From contig CAILKE010000021.1 in the NCBI GenBank assembly GCA_903834765.1, positions 1 through 64,000 of the forward strand: DNA of 64,000 bases, read 5' to 3'. Below, piece by piece: positions 35,287-43,424 of this stretch (its first letter is position 1; every line of letters begins with the position of its first letter). Source of the DNA: an uncultured Bacteroidota bacterium. GTDB lineage: Bacteria > Bacteroidota > Bacteroidia > B-17B0 > Aurantibacillaceae. The translations under genes and the position numbers were made by a program. Below the pieces are notes generated by a model. It worked only from the letters and a program-made list of their open reading frames with translations. It did not search any database and had not been told where the DNA came from.

Positions 35287-35626
35287 TTTTCATTTCTTAT
35301 AAAAACAATAATACTTCGTTTATTTAATGTGAATGAATTTAATTTATTTTACATGCGTTCAGATATCCCGAACTCTATGAATAAAATCTCCACAATTTAC
35401 TAACGTATAGTGTTCAAAAGTTTAAAGTTGATTTTCTAACAAGCTATCATTATTAACAATTATAGAATTAACATTATTAATGTTGATAATCAAGTTATTG
35501 TAAACGTTATTAGCAAACTACAAACAGGTTGTAAGCATAGTTATGAATACTTTAAAAATTAGATTATAAATCGTACATTCAAATATTGAAAAGTATTGAG
35601 CATTTTTACCCTCCCTACAAATAACT
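35287..35626. other. dnaB upstream region with DnaA-box-like words
   Basis: A 340-bp non-coding AT-rich gap. TGTTGATAA at 35481-35489 is one base from a DnaA box (complement of TTATCCACA), TTATTAACA at 35450-35458 is two bases off, and AACATT-ATTA-AATGTT-like symmetry lies around 35470. There is no terminator after the M23 gene and no clear promoter. Suggestive only. Confidence 0.3.
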
Positions 35627-37198
35627 ATGCAAAATTTAGATAACCAAAATAAAACCCGAAAAAAAATATTTACACCCTTAACTACCAATGAAATTGGGAA
35701 ACTTCAGCCACAAGCTATTGAATTAGAAGAAGCCGTTTTAGGTGCTATGCTCTTAGAAAAAGATGCGTTAAGTTCCGTTATAGATGTACTTTCTGCTGAA
35801 AGTTTTTACAAAGAACAAAATGGCATAATTTTCAAAGCTATTTATACACTATTTAATCGTTCGGAACCAGTAGATATATTAACTGTAACTCAAGAATTAA
35901 AGCGTACTGGCGAATTAGAAATAGTTGGAGGATCTTTTTATGTTTCTTCATTAACCAATAGAATTGCATCTTCTGCCAATATTGAATATCATGCTCGTAT
36001 TGTTGCACAAAAATACTTGCAACGAGAATTAATCCGCATTAGCACTGAAACAATTAAATCCGCTTATGAAGATGGAACTGATGTATTTGAATTATTAGAT
36101 TCAACTACACAACACATTTTTGAAGTGTTAGATTCAAATGTGCGGAAACAGCATGTTGGTATGACTTCATTGATTGCTAAAGCAATTGAAGAGATAGAAT
36201 TGGCATCTCAGCAAACTGATGGCTTATCAGGTGTTCCCTCTGGCTTTACTGCGTTAGATAGAATTACAGGAGGCTGGCAAAAATCAGATTTATTGATTTT
36301 AGCAGCTCGTCCTGGTATGGGAAAAACAGCTTTTGTTGTAACGATGGCAAAAAATGCTGCTGTAGAATTTAATAAGCCCGTTGCAATCTTTTCTTTAGAA
36401 ATGTCCTCCTTACAATTAGTAAAACGTTTAATCTCTTCTGAAACAGAGATTGATCAAAGTAAAATTTTAAAAGGTAATTTAGATAATCATGAATTTGTTC
36501 AATTAAACGAACGTATTAAAAAATTATCAGTTGCACCTTTATTTATTGATGATACGCCCGCTTTATCAATTTTTGAATTACGCGCTAAGGCTCGCCGATT
36601 AAAGGAACAGCAGAAAGTTGAATTAATCATCATTGATTATTTGCAGCTAATGAGTGGAGGTCCTGATAGTAAAGGAAATCGAGAACAAGAAATTTCTACA
36701 ATATCTCGTGGTTTAAAATCATTATCTAAAGAATTAGAAATTCCGATTATTGCACTATCACAATTAAGTAGACAAGTAGAAAATAGACCAGGTGGAAGTA
36801 AACGTCCACAATTGAGTGATTTACGTGAATCTGGAGCGATTGAGCAGGATGCGGATATGGTTATGTTTATTTATCGTCCAGAATATTATGGATTAACGGA
36901 AGATGAAAATGGTCAATCATTAATCGGTCGTGCAGAAATTATTATTGCAAAGAATCGTCATGGAGAAATTGTTGATGTTCCTTTACGCTTTATTGGTCAG
37001 TTTGCTAAGTTTACGGACTTAGATTATACAGAAGGGTCGGCTGGTTTATACAATCAATCGTCTAACAATACGATGGCGCAGAACAATGATTTTTTATCAC
37101 AGCCAAATGTGAAAACTGTGCAATCCACCAAGTGGGATGATGATGACAGTTCGCCAAAGGATATTGTGAGAAGAAACGACATTGATGAGGTGTTTTAA
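35627..37198 (+). CDS. dnaB: Replicative DNA helicase DnaB
   Basis: 523 residues; the hexameric fork helicase. The N-terminal primase-interaction domain starts IELEEAVLGAMLLEKDAL. The RecA-like domain has Walker A AARPGMGKTAF, Walker B LIIIDYLQLMSG, and the DRESGAIEQDAD and KNRHG motifs (LREGAIEQ region with FIYRPEYY). Compared with E. coli (471 aa) it has an extra C-terminal tail of about 50 residues rich in Asn, Ser and Asp. There is no intein. Confidence 0.96.
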   Translation: MQNLDNQNKTRKKIFTPLTTNEIGKLQPQAIELEEAVLGAMLLEKDALSSVIDVLSAESFYKEQNGIIFKAIYTLFNRSEPVDILTVTQELKRTGELEIVGGSFYVSSLTNRIASSANIEYHARIVAQKYLQRELIRISTETIKSAYEDGTDVFELLDSTTQHIFEVLDSNVRKQHVGMTSLIAKAIEEIELASQQTDGLSGVPSGFTALDRITGGWQKSDLLILAARPGMGKTAFVVTMAKNAAVEFNKPVAIFSLEMSSLQLVKRLISSETEIDQSKILKGNLDNHEFVQLNERIKKLSVAPLFIDDTPALSIFELRAKARRLKEQQKVELIIIDYLQLMSGGPDSKGNREQEISTISRGLKSLSKELEIPIIALSQLSRQVENRPGGSKRPQLSDLRESGAIEQDADMVMFIYRPEYYGLTEDENGQSLIGRAEIIIAKNRHGEIVDVPLRFIGQFAKFTDLDYTEGSAGLYNQSSNNTMAQNNDFLSQPNVKTVQSTKWDDDDSSPKDIVRRNDIDEVF

Positions 37199-37214
37199 TA
37201 AAAACATCATTTTA

Positions 37215-37240
37215 TTGTAATATAAAAAAACTTATTTTTG
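37215..37240 (+). promoter_or_regulatory. Promoter of lipoprotein gene 1
   Basis: A TTG near 37215-37217, then 15 nt, and a perfect -7 box TATTTTTG at 37233-37240. The gene starts at 37280. Confidence 0.45.
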
Positions 37241-37279
37241 TTTTTATTGTATTTTTAAAAAACTTAAAAAAAACTTAAA

Positions 37280-37477
37280 ATGAAAAAAATTACTTTTTTA
37301 GCAGTTGCATTTGTAGCGATTTCTTTCGCTTCGTGTAAAAAAACTCATGTTTGTTCTTGTTCCAATAATGGTACAACTACATACACTACTACGTTGCCAT
37401 CTCAAACAAGTTCAGATGCAAAAACATCATGTTCGTCTTATAACAATGTAATTACTGGAGTTTGCACTATTCAATAA
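37280..37477 (+). CDS. Small cysteine-rich lipoprotein, tandem copy 1
   Basis: 65 residues. The lipoprotein signal peptide ends ISFASC, so Cys19 would be acylated. The mature part is KKTHVCSCSNNG..., Thr/Ser-rich, with four more cysteines and ending CTIQ. It is paralogous to the next gene (37615-37809): both share the FASC-KTH-C-C start, a PxQTSSxAKTSC centre and a CTIQ end. The function is unknown; the conserved cysteines suggest disulfides. Confidence 0.8.
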   Translation: MKKITFLAVAFVAISFASCKKTHVCSCSNNGTTTYTTTLPSQTSSDAKTSCSSYNNVITGVCTIQ

Positions 37478-37498
37478 TTAGGGACTTTCTAGAACATA

Positions 37499-37528
37499 AA
37501 AAAAGCTACCCTTAGGTAGCTTTTTTTT
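37499..37528 (+). terminator. Terminator of lipoprotein gene 1
   Basis: AAAAGCTACC-CTTA-GGTAGCTTTT followed by T. The stem sequence GCTAC/GTAGC recurs in the terminator of the paralogue. Confidence 0.88.
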
Positions 37529-37555
37529 GTTTTTATATTAGTTTTTTAAATATTG

Positions 37556-37584
37556 TTGTTATTCAGAAAAAAGAATTAATTTTG
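37556..37584 (+). promoter_or_regulatory. Promoter of lipoprotein gene 2
   Basis: TTG at 37556-37558, 18 nt, then a perfect TAATTTTG at 37577-37584, 30 nt before the ATG at 37615. Confidence 0.6.
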
Positions 37585-37614
37585 ACATTATAAACCTTTA
37601 AAAAAATAATTGAA

Positions 37615-37809
37615 ATGAAAAAAATTACTTTATTCGCATTTGCTTTAATAGCAGTGTCTTTCGCTTCTTGCACAAAAACTCATACATGTAAGTGTGTAGA
37701 TTCATCAGGATATTCTTACACATATTCATTACCTCGTCAAACTAGCTCAGCAGCTAAAACTTCTTGCGATGCTTACGCTAGTTACGGAGAAACATGTACT
37801 ATTCAATAA
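37615..37809 (+). CDS. Small cysteine-rich lipoprotein, tandem copy 2
   Basis: 64 residues, paralogue of 37280-37477 with the same lipobox (VSFASC) and cysteine layout (KTHTCKCVDSSGYSY..., CDAYASYGETCTIQ). It has its own promoter and its own terminator, so the duplication covered a whole transcription unit. The function is unknown. Confidence 0.8.
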   Translation: MKKITLFAFALIAVSFASCTKTHTCKCVDSSGYSYTYSLPRQTSSAAKTSCDAYASYGETCTIQ

Positions 37810-37832
37810 TTTATTTATTGAATTCATATTTT

Positions 37833-37863
37833 AAAAAAGCTACTTTTACAGTAGCTTTTTTTA
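37833..37863 (+). terminator. Terminator of lipoprotein gene 2
   Basis: AAAAGCTACT-TTTAC-AGTAGCTTTT with A and T tracts on either side. Homologous in position and stem to the terminator at 37499-37528. Confidence 0.88.
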
Positions 37864-37874
37864 TGCCTTAACTG

Positions 37875-38816
37875 ATGAAAAATATCTACAAAAAAATATT
37901 GTTTTTTATACTTTGCTCATTAATGGGGATGGTTTTTTTATATAGTGGCTACACTAAGCTATATCCTATCGAGCCCTTTGAATTAACCTTTGTTGATTTA
38001 GGTGTTGGAGGCTGGCGCTTGGCGCCTTTTATTGCAAGATTTATGATTGGCCTTGAATTTATGATAGGAATTTTGCTAATGCTCAATTTATATATCAAAA
38101 GATTTACAATTAAAATAACAATAGCTTCTTTATTAATTTTCAGTATATACTTGGTTTTTGTGATGCTCAAGTCTGGTAATAATGGAAATTGTGGTTGTTT
38201 TGGAACAGCGTTGGTGATGACTCCCTTACAAGCTCTTGTAAAAAACGCCGTTATGTTAGCGATTAGCTTACTTATTTATAAATATTATGATGGATTCCGT
38301 TTTGGTAAAATTGGTAAATGGTTATTTGTCTCTGTTTTTATTACTGCTTTTGCCTTTCCTCATATCTTGAATTATGTGGATATGGATTATGCATCAGCCT
38401 ATTTGGTAAAAAAAGATACTGAGTTTAAATTAGAATTAGACAGTTTATATGCAGATGCTAAATTACATACGCCTCCTAAAACCTTAAGCACTGGTAAACA
38501 TATTATTTCTTTTATGAGTTTAACCTGCCCGCATTGTCGCATTGCCGCTAAGAAATTGAAATTGATTAAAGAAAGAAATACGTCTATTTCCATATACCTT
38601 GTTTTGAATGGAGAATATAAAAACATTCAATTATTTTTTGAAGACACAAAGGCTTATAATATTGATTATTGCATTTTGAATGGAAAAAACTTCATCTATT
38701 TAGCAGGATTAAGTATGCCTATGATATATATGGTAAACAATTCGGTGGTAGAAAACTCTGTGGATTATATGAGTTTAGATCAAACTCAAATAGAAAACTG
38801 GTTACTTAAACCTTAA
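37875..38816 (+). CDS. MauE/DoxX-type membrane protein with thioredoxin-like C-terminal domain
   Basis: 313 residues. Four or five transmembrane helices cover the first 175 residues, starting LFFILCSLMGMVFLYSGYTKL; the GNCGCFGT motif between helices 3 and 4 is the redox cysteine pair of MauE/DoxX-like proteins. The C-terminal third is a thioredoxin-like domain with CPHC (SFMSLTCPHCRIAAKKL) and a cis-Pro-like SMPMIY. This architecture is typical of Bacteroidota proteins proposed to move electrons to the periplasm. The partner is unknown. The start follows the lipoprotein terminator by 12 bp. Confidence 0.85.
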   Translation: MKNIYKKILFFILCSLMGMVFLYSGYTKLYPIEPFELTFVDLGVGGWRLAPFIARFMIGLEFMIGILLMLNLYIKRFTIKITIASLLIFSIYLVFVMLKSGNNGNCGCFGTALVMTPLQALVKNAVMLAISLLIYKYYDGFRFGKIGKWLFVSVFITAFAFPHILNYVDMDYASAYLVKKDTEFKLELDSLYADAKLHTPPKTLSTGKHIISFMSLTCPHCRIAAKKLKLIKERNTSISIYLVLNGEYKNIQLFFEDTKAYNIDYCILNGKNFIYLAGLSMPMIYMVNNSVVENSVDYMSLDQTQIENWLLKP

Positions 38817-38831
38817 ACTCTTAATATAAAA

Positions 38832-39281
38832 CTAGCCCCTTAATTTATCTAATAAATTATTTAATTCCGTTATTTCTGCCTTTGATAGGGATTTCAATAA
38901 TTCTTTCGACTTTTCATCTAAAACATCTAAAGATTGAAGAAGATTAAATCCTAGATCAGAAATAATAACATCCACGCTTCTCTTATCACTATCTGATTGC
39001 TTTCGGATTACTAATTTTTTAGCTACTAATTTATCTACAATTCTAGAAGCATCGCTCATTCTATCAAGCATTCGCTCTTTTATCAATTTAATGCTTGACG
39101 GATTAGGGAATTGCCCCCTTAATATCCTAAGCACATTGTATTGCTGTAGCGTAATATCAGAGCCTTTAAACAGTAACTCGAAATGAGCATTCATCCAATT
39201 AGAGGTATATAGAAGATTAACGACTAATTTTTGGTGGTCGTCTTTAAACTTTTTTTGCTGTATTTCGTCCTCTATTTTCAA
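38832..39281 (-). CDS. MarR-family transcriptional regulator
   Basis: 149 residues. A winged helix-turn-helix: DITLQQYNVLRILRG, then SIKLIKERMLDRMSDASRIVDKLVAKKLVIRKQSDSDKRSVDVIISDLG (recognition helix and wing), and flanking dimerisation helices. The ligand and targets are unknown. It is divergent from pyrR across 61 bp and convergent with the MauE gene (15 bp). Confidence 0.9.
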   Translation of the reverse strand: MKIEDEIQQKKFKDDHQKLVVNLLYTSNWMNAHFELLFKGSDITLQQYNVLRILRGQFPNPSSIKLIKERMLDRMSDASRIVDKLVAKKLVIRKQSDSDKRSVDVIISDLGFNLLQSLDVLDEKSKELLKSLSKAEITELNNLLDKLRG

Positions 39282-39321
39282 GGTATTTATTAAGTCTATA
39301 AATATATTAAAAAATAATTAT

Positions 39322-39329
39322 TACTTTTG
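39322..39329 (+). promoter_or_regulatory. -7 box of pyrR
   Basis: A perfect TACTTTTG 13 nt before the GTG start at 39343, leaving a leader of roughly 6-7 nt. There is no room for a PyrR-type attenuator before pyrR. Confidence 0.5.
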
Positions 39330-39342
39330 AAAAAACACATTC

Positions 39343-39873
39343 GTGAAACCAAGAGTTCTACTAGAAAATAAACAACTTGAAGTTACTTTAACTCGACTCT
39401 GTTATCAATTAATTGAAGTTCACAACGATTTTAGTAAAAGTGTAATCATAGGACTTCAACCGCGCGGTATCTATTTAGCCCACCGTATTCAAAAATTATT
39501 GGAAGGAATTTTAAAGAAAAAAATTAATTGTGGCGATTTAGACACGACGTTTTACAGAGATGATTTTCGTAAAAAAGAATTGATCCCAAATCAAACAAAC
39601 ATTAATTTTATTATAGAAGATAAGAACGTTATTTTAATAGATGACGTATTGTATACAGGGCGAACCATACGTGCAGGCTTAGACGCGATGTTAGCATTTG
39701 GCAGACCAAGTGATGTAGAATTATTAGTTTTGGTAGATAGGAGATTTAGCAGACATGTGCCTATACAAGCTAAGTATGTTGGATTAACTATTGATTCTAT
39801 TTCGACTCAAAGTGTAAAAGTAGATTGGAAAGAAACAGATGGAAAAGATAGGGTCACTTTAATTGATAAATAA
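39343..39873 (+). CDS. pyrR: PyrR, pyrimidine operon regulator / uracil phosphoribosyltransferase
   Basis: 176 residues; GTG start at 39343. A phosphoribosyltransferase fold with the PRPP motif NVILIDDVLYTGRTIRAGLDAM, and the LVDRR and IDSISTQSV segments typical of PyrR. In Firmicutes PyrR binds nascent RNA to attenuate pyr genes; in Bacteroidota that role is less clear and UPRTase activity may dominate. It is followed by dinB-like and pyrB genes in the same direction, with 80- and 90-nt purine-rich spacers that show no attenuator hairpin. Confidence 0.93.
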   Translation: MKPRVLLENKQLEVTLTRLCYQLIEVHNDFSKSVIIGLQPRGIYLAHRIQKLLEGILKKKINCGDLDTTFYRDDFRKKELIPNQTNINFIIEDKNVILIDDVLYTGRTIRAGLDAMLAFGRPSDVELLVLVDRRFSRHVPIQAKYVGLTIDSISTQSVKVDWKETDGKDRVTLIDK

Positions 39874-39955
39874 TTTATAAGATAAAACAGATATAAGGGG
39901 TTGAAGGGACTTCAAGAATAACAAATTAACTAAAAGATACTAGAGCATTAAAAAC

Positions 39956-40462
39956 ATGAGACCAAAAAAAGAAGATTATATACCCTACTTTGAAAATTAC
40001 ATTAATCTGATAGAAGAAGGAGATGTCGTTTCAGCTTTAAAAGCGAACCACCAATCAACCTTAGATTTTATGGAAGCTATTCCTCGCCAAAAAGCATCTT
40101 ATTTTTATGATGATGGAAAGTGGACTGTAAAGCAAGTGTTTAATCATATCATTGACACAGAGCGTATTTTGAGTTATAGAGCATTACGTTTTGCTCGTGG
40201 CGATAATCAATTAAATCCAAGTTTTGATGAGAATTTGTTTGCTGCAAATGCAAATTTGGGAGAAACGAATATGCAATTATTGATGGATGAATTTGATTCG
40301 GTTCGTTTATCTAATGTGTTGATGTTTAGACAACTTTCTGCTAAAGAATTAGCTTTGAAAGGAAAGATGACTGCTGGAGAAGCAAGTGTTTTAGCCTTAG
40401 GTTATTTTATGTGTGGGCACGTGCAACATCACGTAAATGTTGTGAAAGAAAGATACTTATAG
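39956..40462 (+). CDS. DinB-family (four-helix) protein
   Basis: 168 residues. A DinB/YfiT-like four-helix bundle with metal-binding histidines in KQVFNHIIDTERI (helix 2) and in the terminal YFMCGHVQHHVNVVKERYL. Members are thiol transferases or unknown. It sits between pyrR and pyrB, an unexpected partner. The purine-rich spacers on both sides share the word AAAGATACTA. Confidence 0.88.
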   Translation: MRPKKEDYIPYFENYINLIEEGDVVSALKANHQSTLDFMEAIPRQKASYFYDDGKWTVKQVFNHIIDTERILSYRALRFARGDNQLNPSFDENLFAANANLGETNMQLLMDEFDSVRLSNVLMFRQLSAKELALKGKMTAGEASVLALGYFMCGHVQHHVNVVKERYL

Positions 40463-40554
40463 GGATTAAAGATACTAAAGGGATAAGGTTGAGACAAAAG
40501 AGATTAAAGGGGCAAGTGAACAGGACTAAAAACTAAAAATTAAATACTATTGTA

Positions 40555-41478
40555 ATGAGCAATTTAAGCGTTAATCATTTATTAGGCATAAAATATATTA
40601 CTAAAGCTGATATAGAATTAATATTAGATACCGCTAAAAATTTTAAAGAAGTTATTAATCGTCCCATTAAAAAAGTTCCTTCGTTACGTGATATCACAGT
40701 TGCCAATTTGTTTTTCGAAAACTCTACACGTACACGTTTATCCTTTGAATTAGCTCAAAAACGATTAAGTGCCGATACCGTTAATTTTTCGGCGTCTTCT
40801 TCTTCTGTTAAAAAAGGAGAAACTCTGATTGATACAGTTAATAATATCTTAGCAATGAAAGTGGATATGATTGTGATGAGGCATTCAAGTCCAGGTGCAG
40901 CATTATTTTTATCAAAAAAAGTAAATGCTAAAATTGTAAATGCAGGAGACGGCGCACATGAGCATCCAACACAAGCATTATTAGATGCATTTTCGATGCA
41001 AGAAAAATTGGGAGACTTGAAAGGAAAGAAAATTGCGATAGTAGGAGATATCTTACATTCTCGAGTTGCTTTATCTAATATTTTTTGTTTACAAAAATTA
41101 GGGGCTGAAGTAAAAGTGTGCGGACCAACTACTTTAATTCCTAAATACATCGAAAGCCTTGGAGTAACAGTAGAAACAGATTTACGCAAAACACTGGAGT
41201 GGTGTGATGTAGCGAACATGCTTCGTATACAATTAGAAAGACAAGACATTAAATTTTTTCCGTCCATCAGAGAATATACCATGTTGTATGGTTTGGATAA
41301 GAAATTATTGGATTCTTTATCTAAAAAAATTATCATCATGCACCCTGGGCCAATTAACAGGGGCGTTGAAATTACCTCTGAGGTGGCTGATTCTAGCCAA
41401 TCTATTATTTTAGATCAAGTTGAAAACGGCGTAGCGGTTCGCATGGCTGTTATGTTTTTGCTAGCTGGACGACAATAG
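40555..41478 (+). CDS. pyrB: Aspartate carbamoyltransferase catalytic subunit
   Basis: 307 residues. The first committed step of pyrimidine synthesis. The carbamoyl-phosphate motif is ENSTRTRLSFE, and the aspartate-binding region contains MHPGPINRGVEI. SASSSSVKKGETL holds the 80s loop. No pyrI regulatory subunit is adjacent, so it may work as the bare catalytic trimer or with a distant partner. Confidence 0.96.
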   Translation: MSNLSVNHLLGIKYITKADIELILDTAKNFKEVINRPIKKVPSLRDITVANLFFENSTRTRLSFELAQKRLSADTVNFSASSSSVKKGETLIDTVNNILAMKVDMIVMRHSSPGAALFLSKKVNAKIVNAGDGAHEHPTQALLDAFSMQEKLGDLKGKKIAIVGDILHSRVALSNIFCLQKLGAEVKVCGPTTLIPKYIESLGVTVETDLRKTLEWCDVANMLRIQLERQDIKFFPSIREYTMLYGLDKKLLDSLSKKIIIMHPGPINRGVEITSEVADSSQSIILDQVENGVAVRMAVMFLLAGRQ

Positions 41479-41610
41479 TAATTCATTGTGATTGTTTAAA
41501 ACTTTTCTGCAATTCTTTTATTTTATCTAAGAGTTAAATCTAAATTATTTTAAATTTACTATAACTAAATATAGTTTATAAACCTAAAGAATAACTCTAA
41601 ACTTATTACT

Positions 41611-42459
41611 ATGAAAAAAATCTACTTAACTTTATTTGCAATTACAGCATCACTTACTTCTGTATTAGCTCAAACTATTCCAACGTGTTCGTTAAACCCT
41701 ACCTTTATTAGCAGTAATAAAATTGGCGTTTATCCGGATAGTGCAACTAACTTTGTTTCTGGTACCGTAGGTGTTCCTTACGAACAAAACATTACCGTGA
41801 AGGTTCCAAAAGATACTGTTTCTGGTCCCCTTACTGTATGCTTTAATCGTTTTGAACTTTCAAATCCAACAGGTATTACAAATTATAATTTACCTCCGGG
41901 TTTAAATTTTGCTTCGTCAACTGCTGCCTTAGCTAATGGAACAATAAACGCTGCCCCATCTTTAATTTTCCCGGGCAATGCTAATAATTGTGGAGGTATT
42001 TATGGCACTCCAACTACAGCAGGCACATGGACACTTAGCTTAAAAGTACAACCATATACTAATGTGTCGCTTTTAGGTAGTTGCCCAAATTCCCCTGTAG
42101 TATCAGGAGGAAGTACAACTTTAGCAGGACCGCAATTGCTAAATTATTATATCATTAAAATTAATGCGCCTGCGGGAGTTCAAGAAATTGGAAAAGATAA
42201 AATGGGTTTATACCAAAATCAACCAAATCCATTTTCATCAACAACAGATATTAAATTTTATGTAGAAGGTGAAGATGATGCAACGATTTCTGTATACAAT
42301 GCTCTTGGATCAATTGTTTACCAACAAACAGTAAAGACAACCTTAGGTGAAAATAAAATAACCTTTAATGCTTCTAACTTATCTAGTGGAACATATATAT
42401 ATTCATTAAAATATAAAAATGCTATTACTACTAAGCGAATGATGGTTGTTAATAATTAA
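41611..42459 (+). CDS. Secreted protein with T9SS type A sorting domain
   Basis: 282 residues. The signal peptide ends SVLAQ (about residue 21). The mid region is a beta-rich domain with Gly/Asn-rich loops and four or more cysteines (CSLNP, CFNRF, CGGIYG, CPNSP), reminiscent of cadherin/Ig-type surface domains. The C-terminus, from MGLYQNQPNPFSSTTDIKF to RMMVVNN, is a canonical type A T9SS sorting domain. The substrate is unknown. It is followed closely by rnz. Confidence 0.88.
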   Translation: MKKIYLTLFAITASLTSVLAQTIPTCSLNPTFISSNKIGVYPDSATNFVSGTVGVPYEQNITVKVPKDTVSGPLTVCFNRFELSNPTGITNYNLPPGLNFASSTAALANGTINAAPSLIFPGNANNCGGIYGTPTTAGTWTLSLKVQPYTNVSLLGSCPNSPVVSGGSTTLAGPQLLNYYIIKINAPAGVQEIGKDKMGLYQNQPNPFSSTTDIKFYVEGEDDATISVYNALGSIVYQQTVKTTLGENKITFNASNLSSGTYIYSLKYKNAITTKRMMVVNN

Positions 42460-42482
42460 CAAAGTACTTATATCAATCACTT

Positions 42483-43403
42483 ATGTCGCAGCAAACTTTT
42501 GAATTATTAATATTAGGAAGTAGCGCTGCAACACCCACATCAACAAGGAATCCAACCGCTCAGTTATTAAATATAGCTGAGCGGTTTTTTTTGATAGATT
42601 GTGGAGAAGGAACTCAAATTCAATTACGTAAATACAAAACACGGTTTCAAAGTATTAACCAAATTTTTATAAGTCATTTACATGGCGATCATGTTTTAGG
42701 ATTGCCAGGGCTTTTAGCGAGCATGAATTTATTAGGAAGGCAAAATGAGTTAACCATTTATGCTCCTAAAGAGTTAGAAGAAATGATACAGACCATACAT
42801 CGTTTTTCTGATACACATTTAAATTACCAACTTCACTTTGTACACACTCAAGATAAAGTAAAACAAAAGTTGTGGGAAGATGATAAGGTTGAGGTATACA
42901 GTATTCCTTTGCAACATCGCATTGCTACCACAGGATTTCTGTTTAAAGAAAAACCCTTGCCACGTTCGATCGATAAGTATAAGTTAGAAAAAATGGATGT
43001 TTCATTTGCTGAGATCCATAAGTTAAAACAAGGATTTGACGCTATTGATAATAATGGGAATACGATTAAAAACGAAACCTTAACAATAGACCCTCCAAAG
43101 TCCCGTAGTTATGCCTTTTGTAGTGATACTCGTTTTTTTGAAGCTTTGGCAAATGATATAAAAGATGTTAATCTATTATATCACGAATCGACCTTTTTAG
43201 AAAATAAAAAGGATAGAGCAGCGCAAACCTTTCATAGCACTGCGCAACAAGCGGCAAATATGGCAATACTTTGTGGTGCTCAAAAATTAATACTAGGTCA
43301 TTTTTCGGCACGATACGATAACTTGAATTTATTTTTAGAGGAGGCCATACCTTTCTTTGCTAAAACAGAGTTGGCTAAGGAAGGAACTACTTTTTTAGTT
43401 TAG
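42483..43403 (+). CDS. rnz: Ribonuclease Z
   Basis: 306 residues. Metallo-beta-lactamase fold endonuclease that matures tRNA 3' ends. The zinc motif is HLHGDHVLGLPG; later ligands are in AFCSDTRF, LYHESTFL and LILGHFSARY. It follows the T9SS cargo gene by 23 bp and may be read from the same transcript, although the functions are unrelated. Confidence 0.95.
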   Translation: MSQQTFELLILGSSAATPTSTRNPTAQLLNIAERFFLIDCGEGTQIQLRKYKTRFQSINQIFISHLHGDHVLGLPGLLASMNLLGRQNELTIYAPKELEEMIQTIHRFSDTHLNYQLHFVHTQDKVKQKLWEDDKVEVYSIPLQHRIATTGFLFKEKPLPRSIDKYKLEKMDVSFAEIHKLKQGFDAIDNNGNTIKNETLTIDPPKSRSYAFCSDTRFFEALANDIKDVNLLYHESTFLENKKDRAAQTFHSTAQQAANMAILCGAQKLILGHFSARYDNLNLFLEEAIPFFAKTELAKEGTTFLV

Positions 43404-43424
43404 TACCTTACAATAAAAATTCAA

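Noticed and set aside
40755-41339. 194-codon minus-strand frame over pyrB
   Set aside because: Antisense shadow of pyrB, which has all catalytic motifs in the plus frame.
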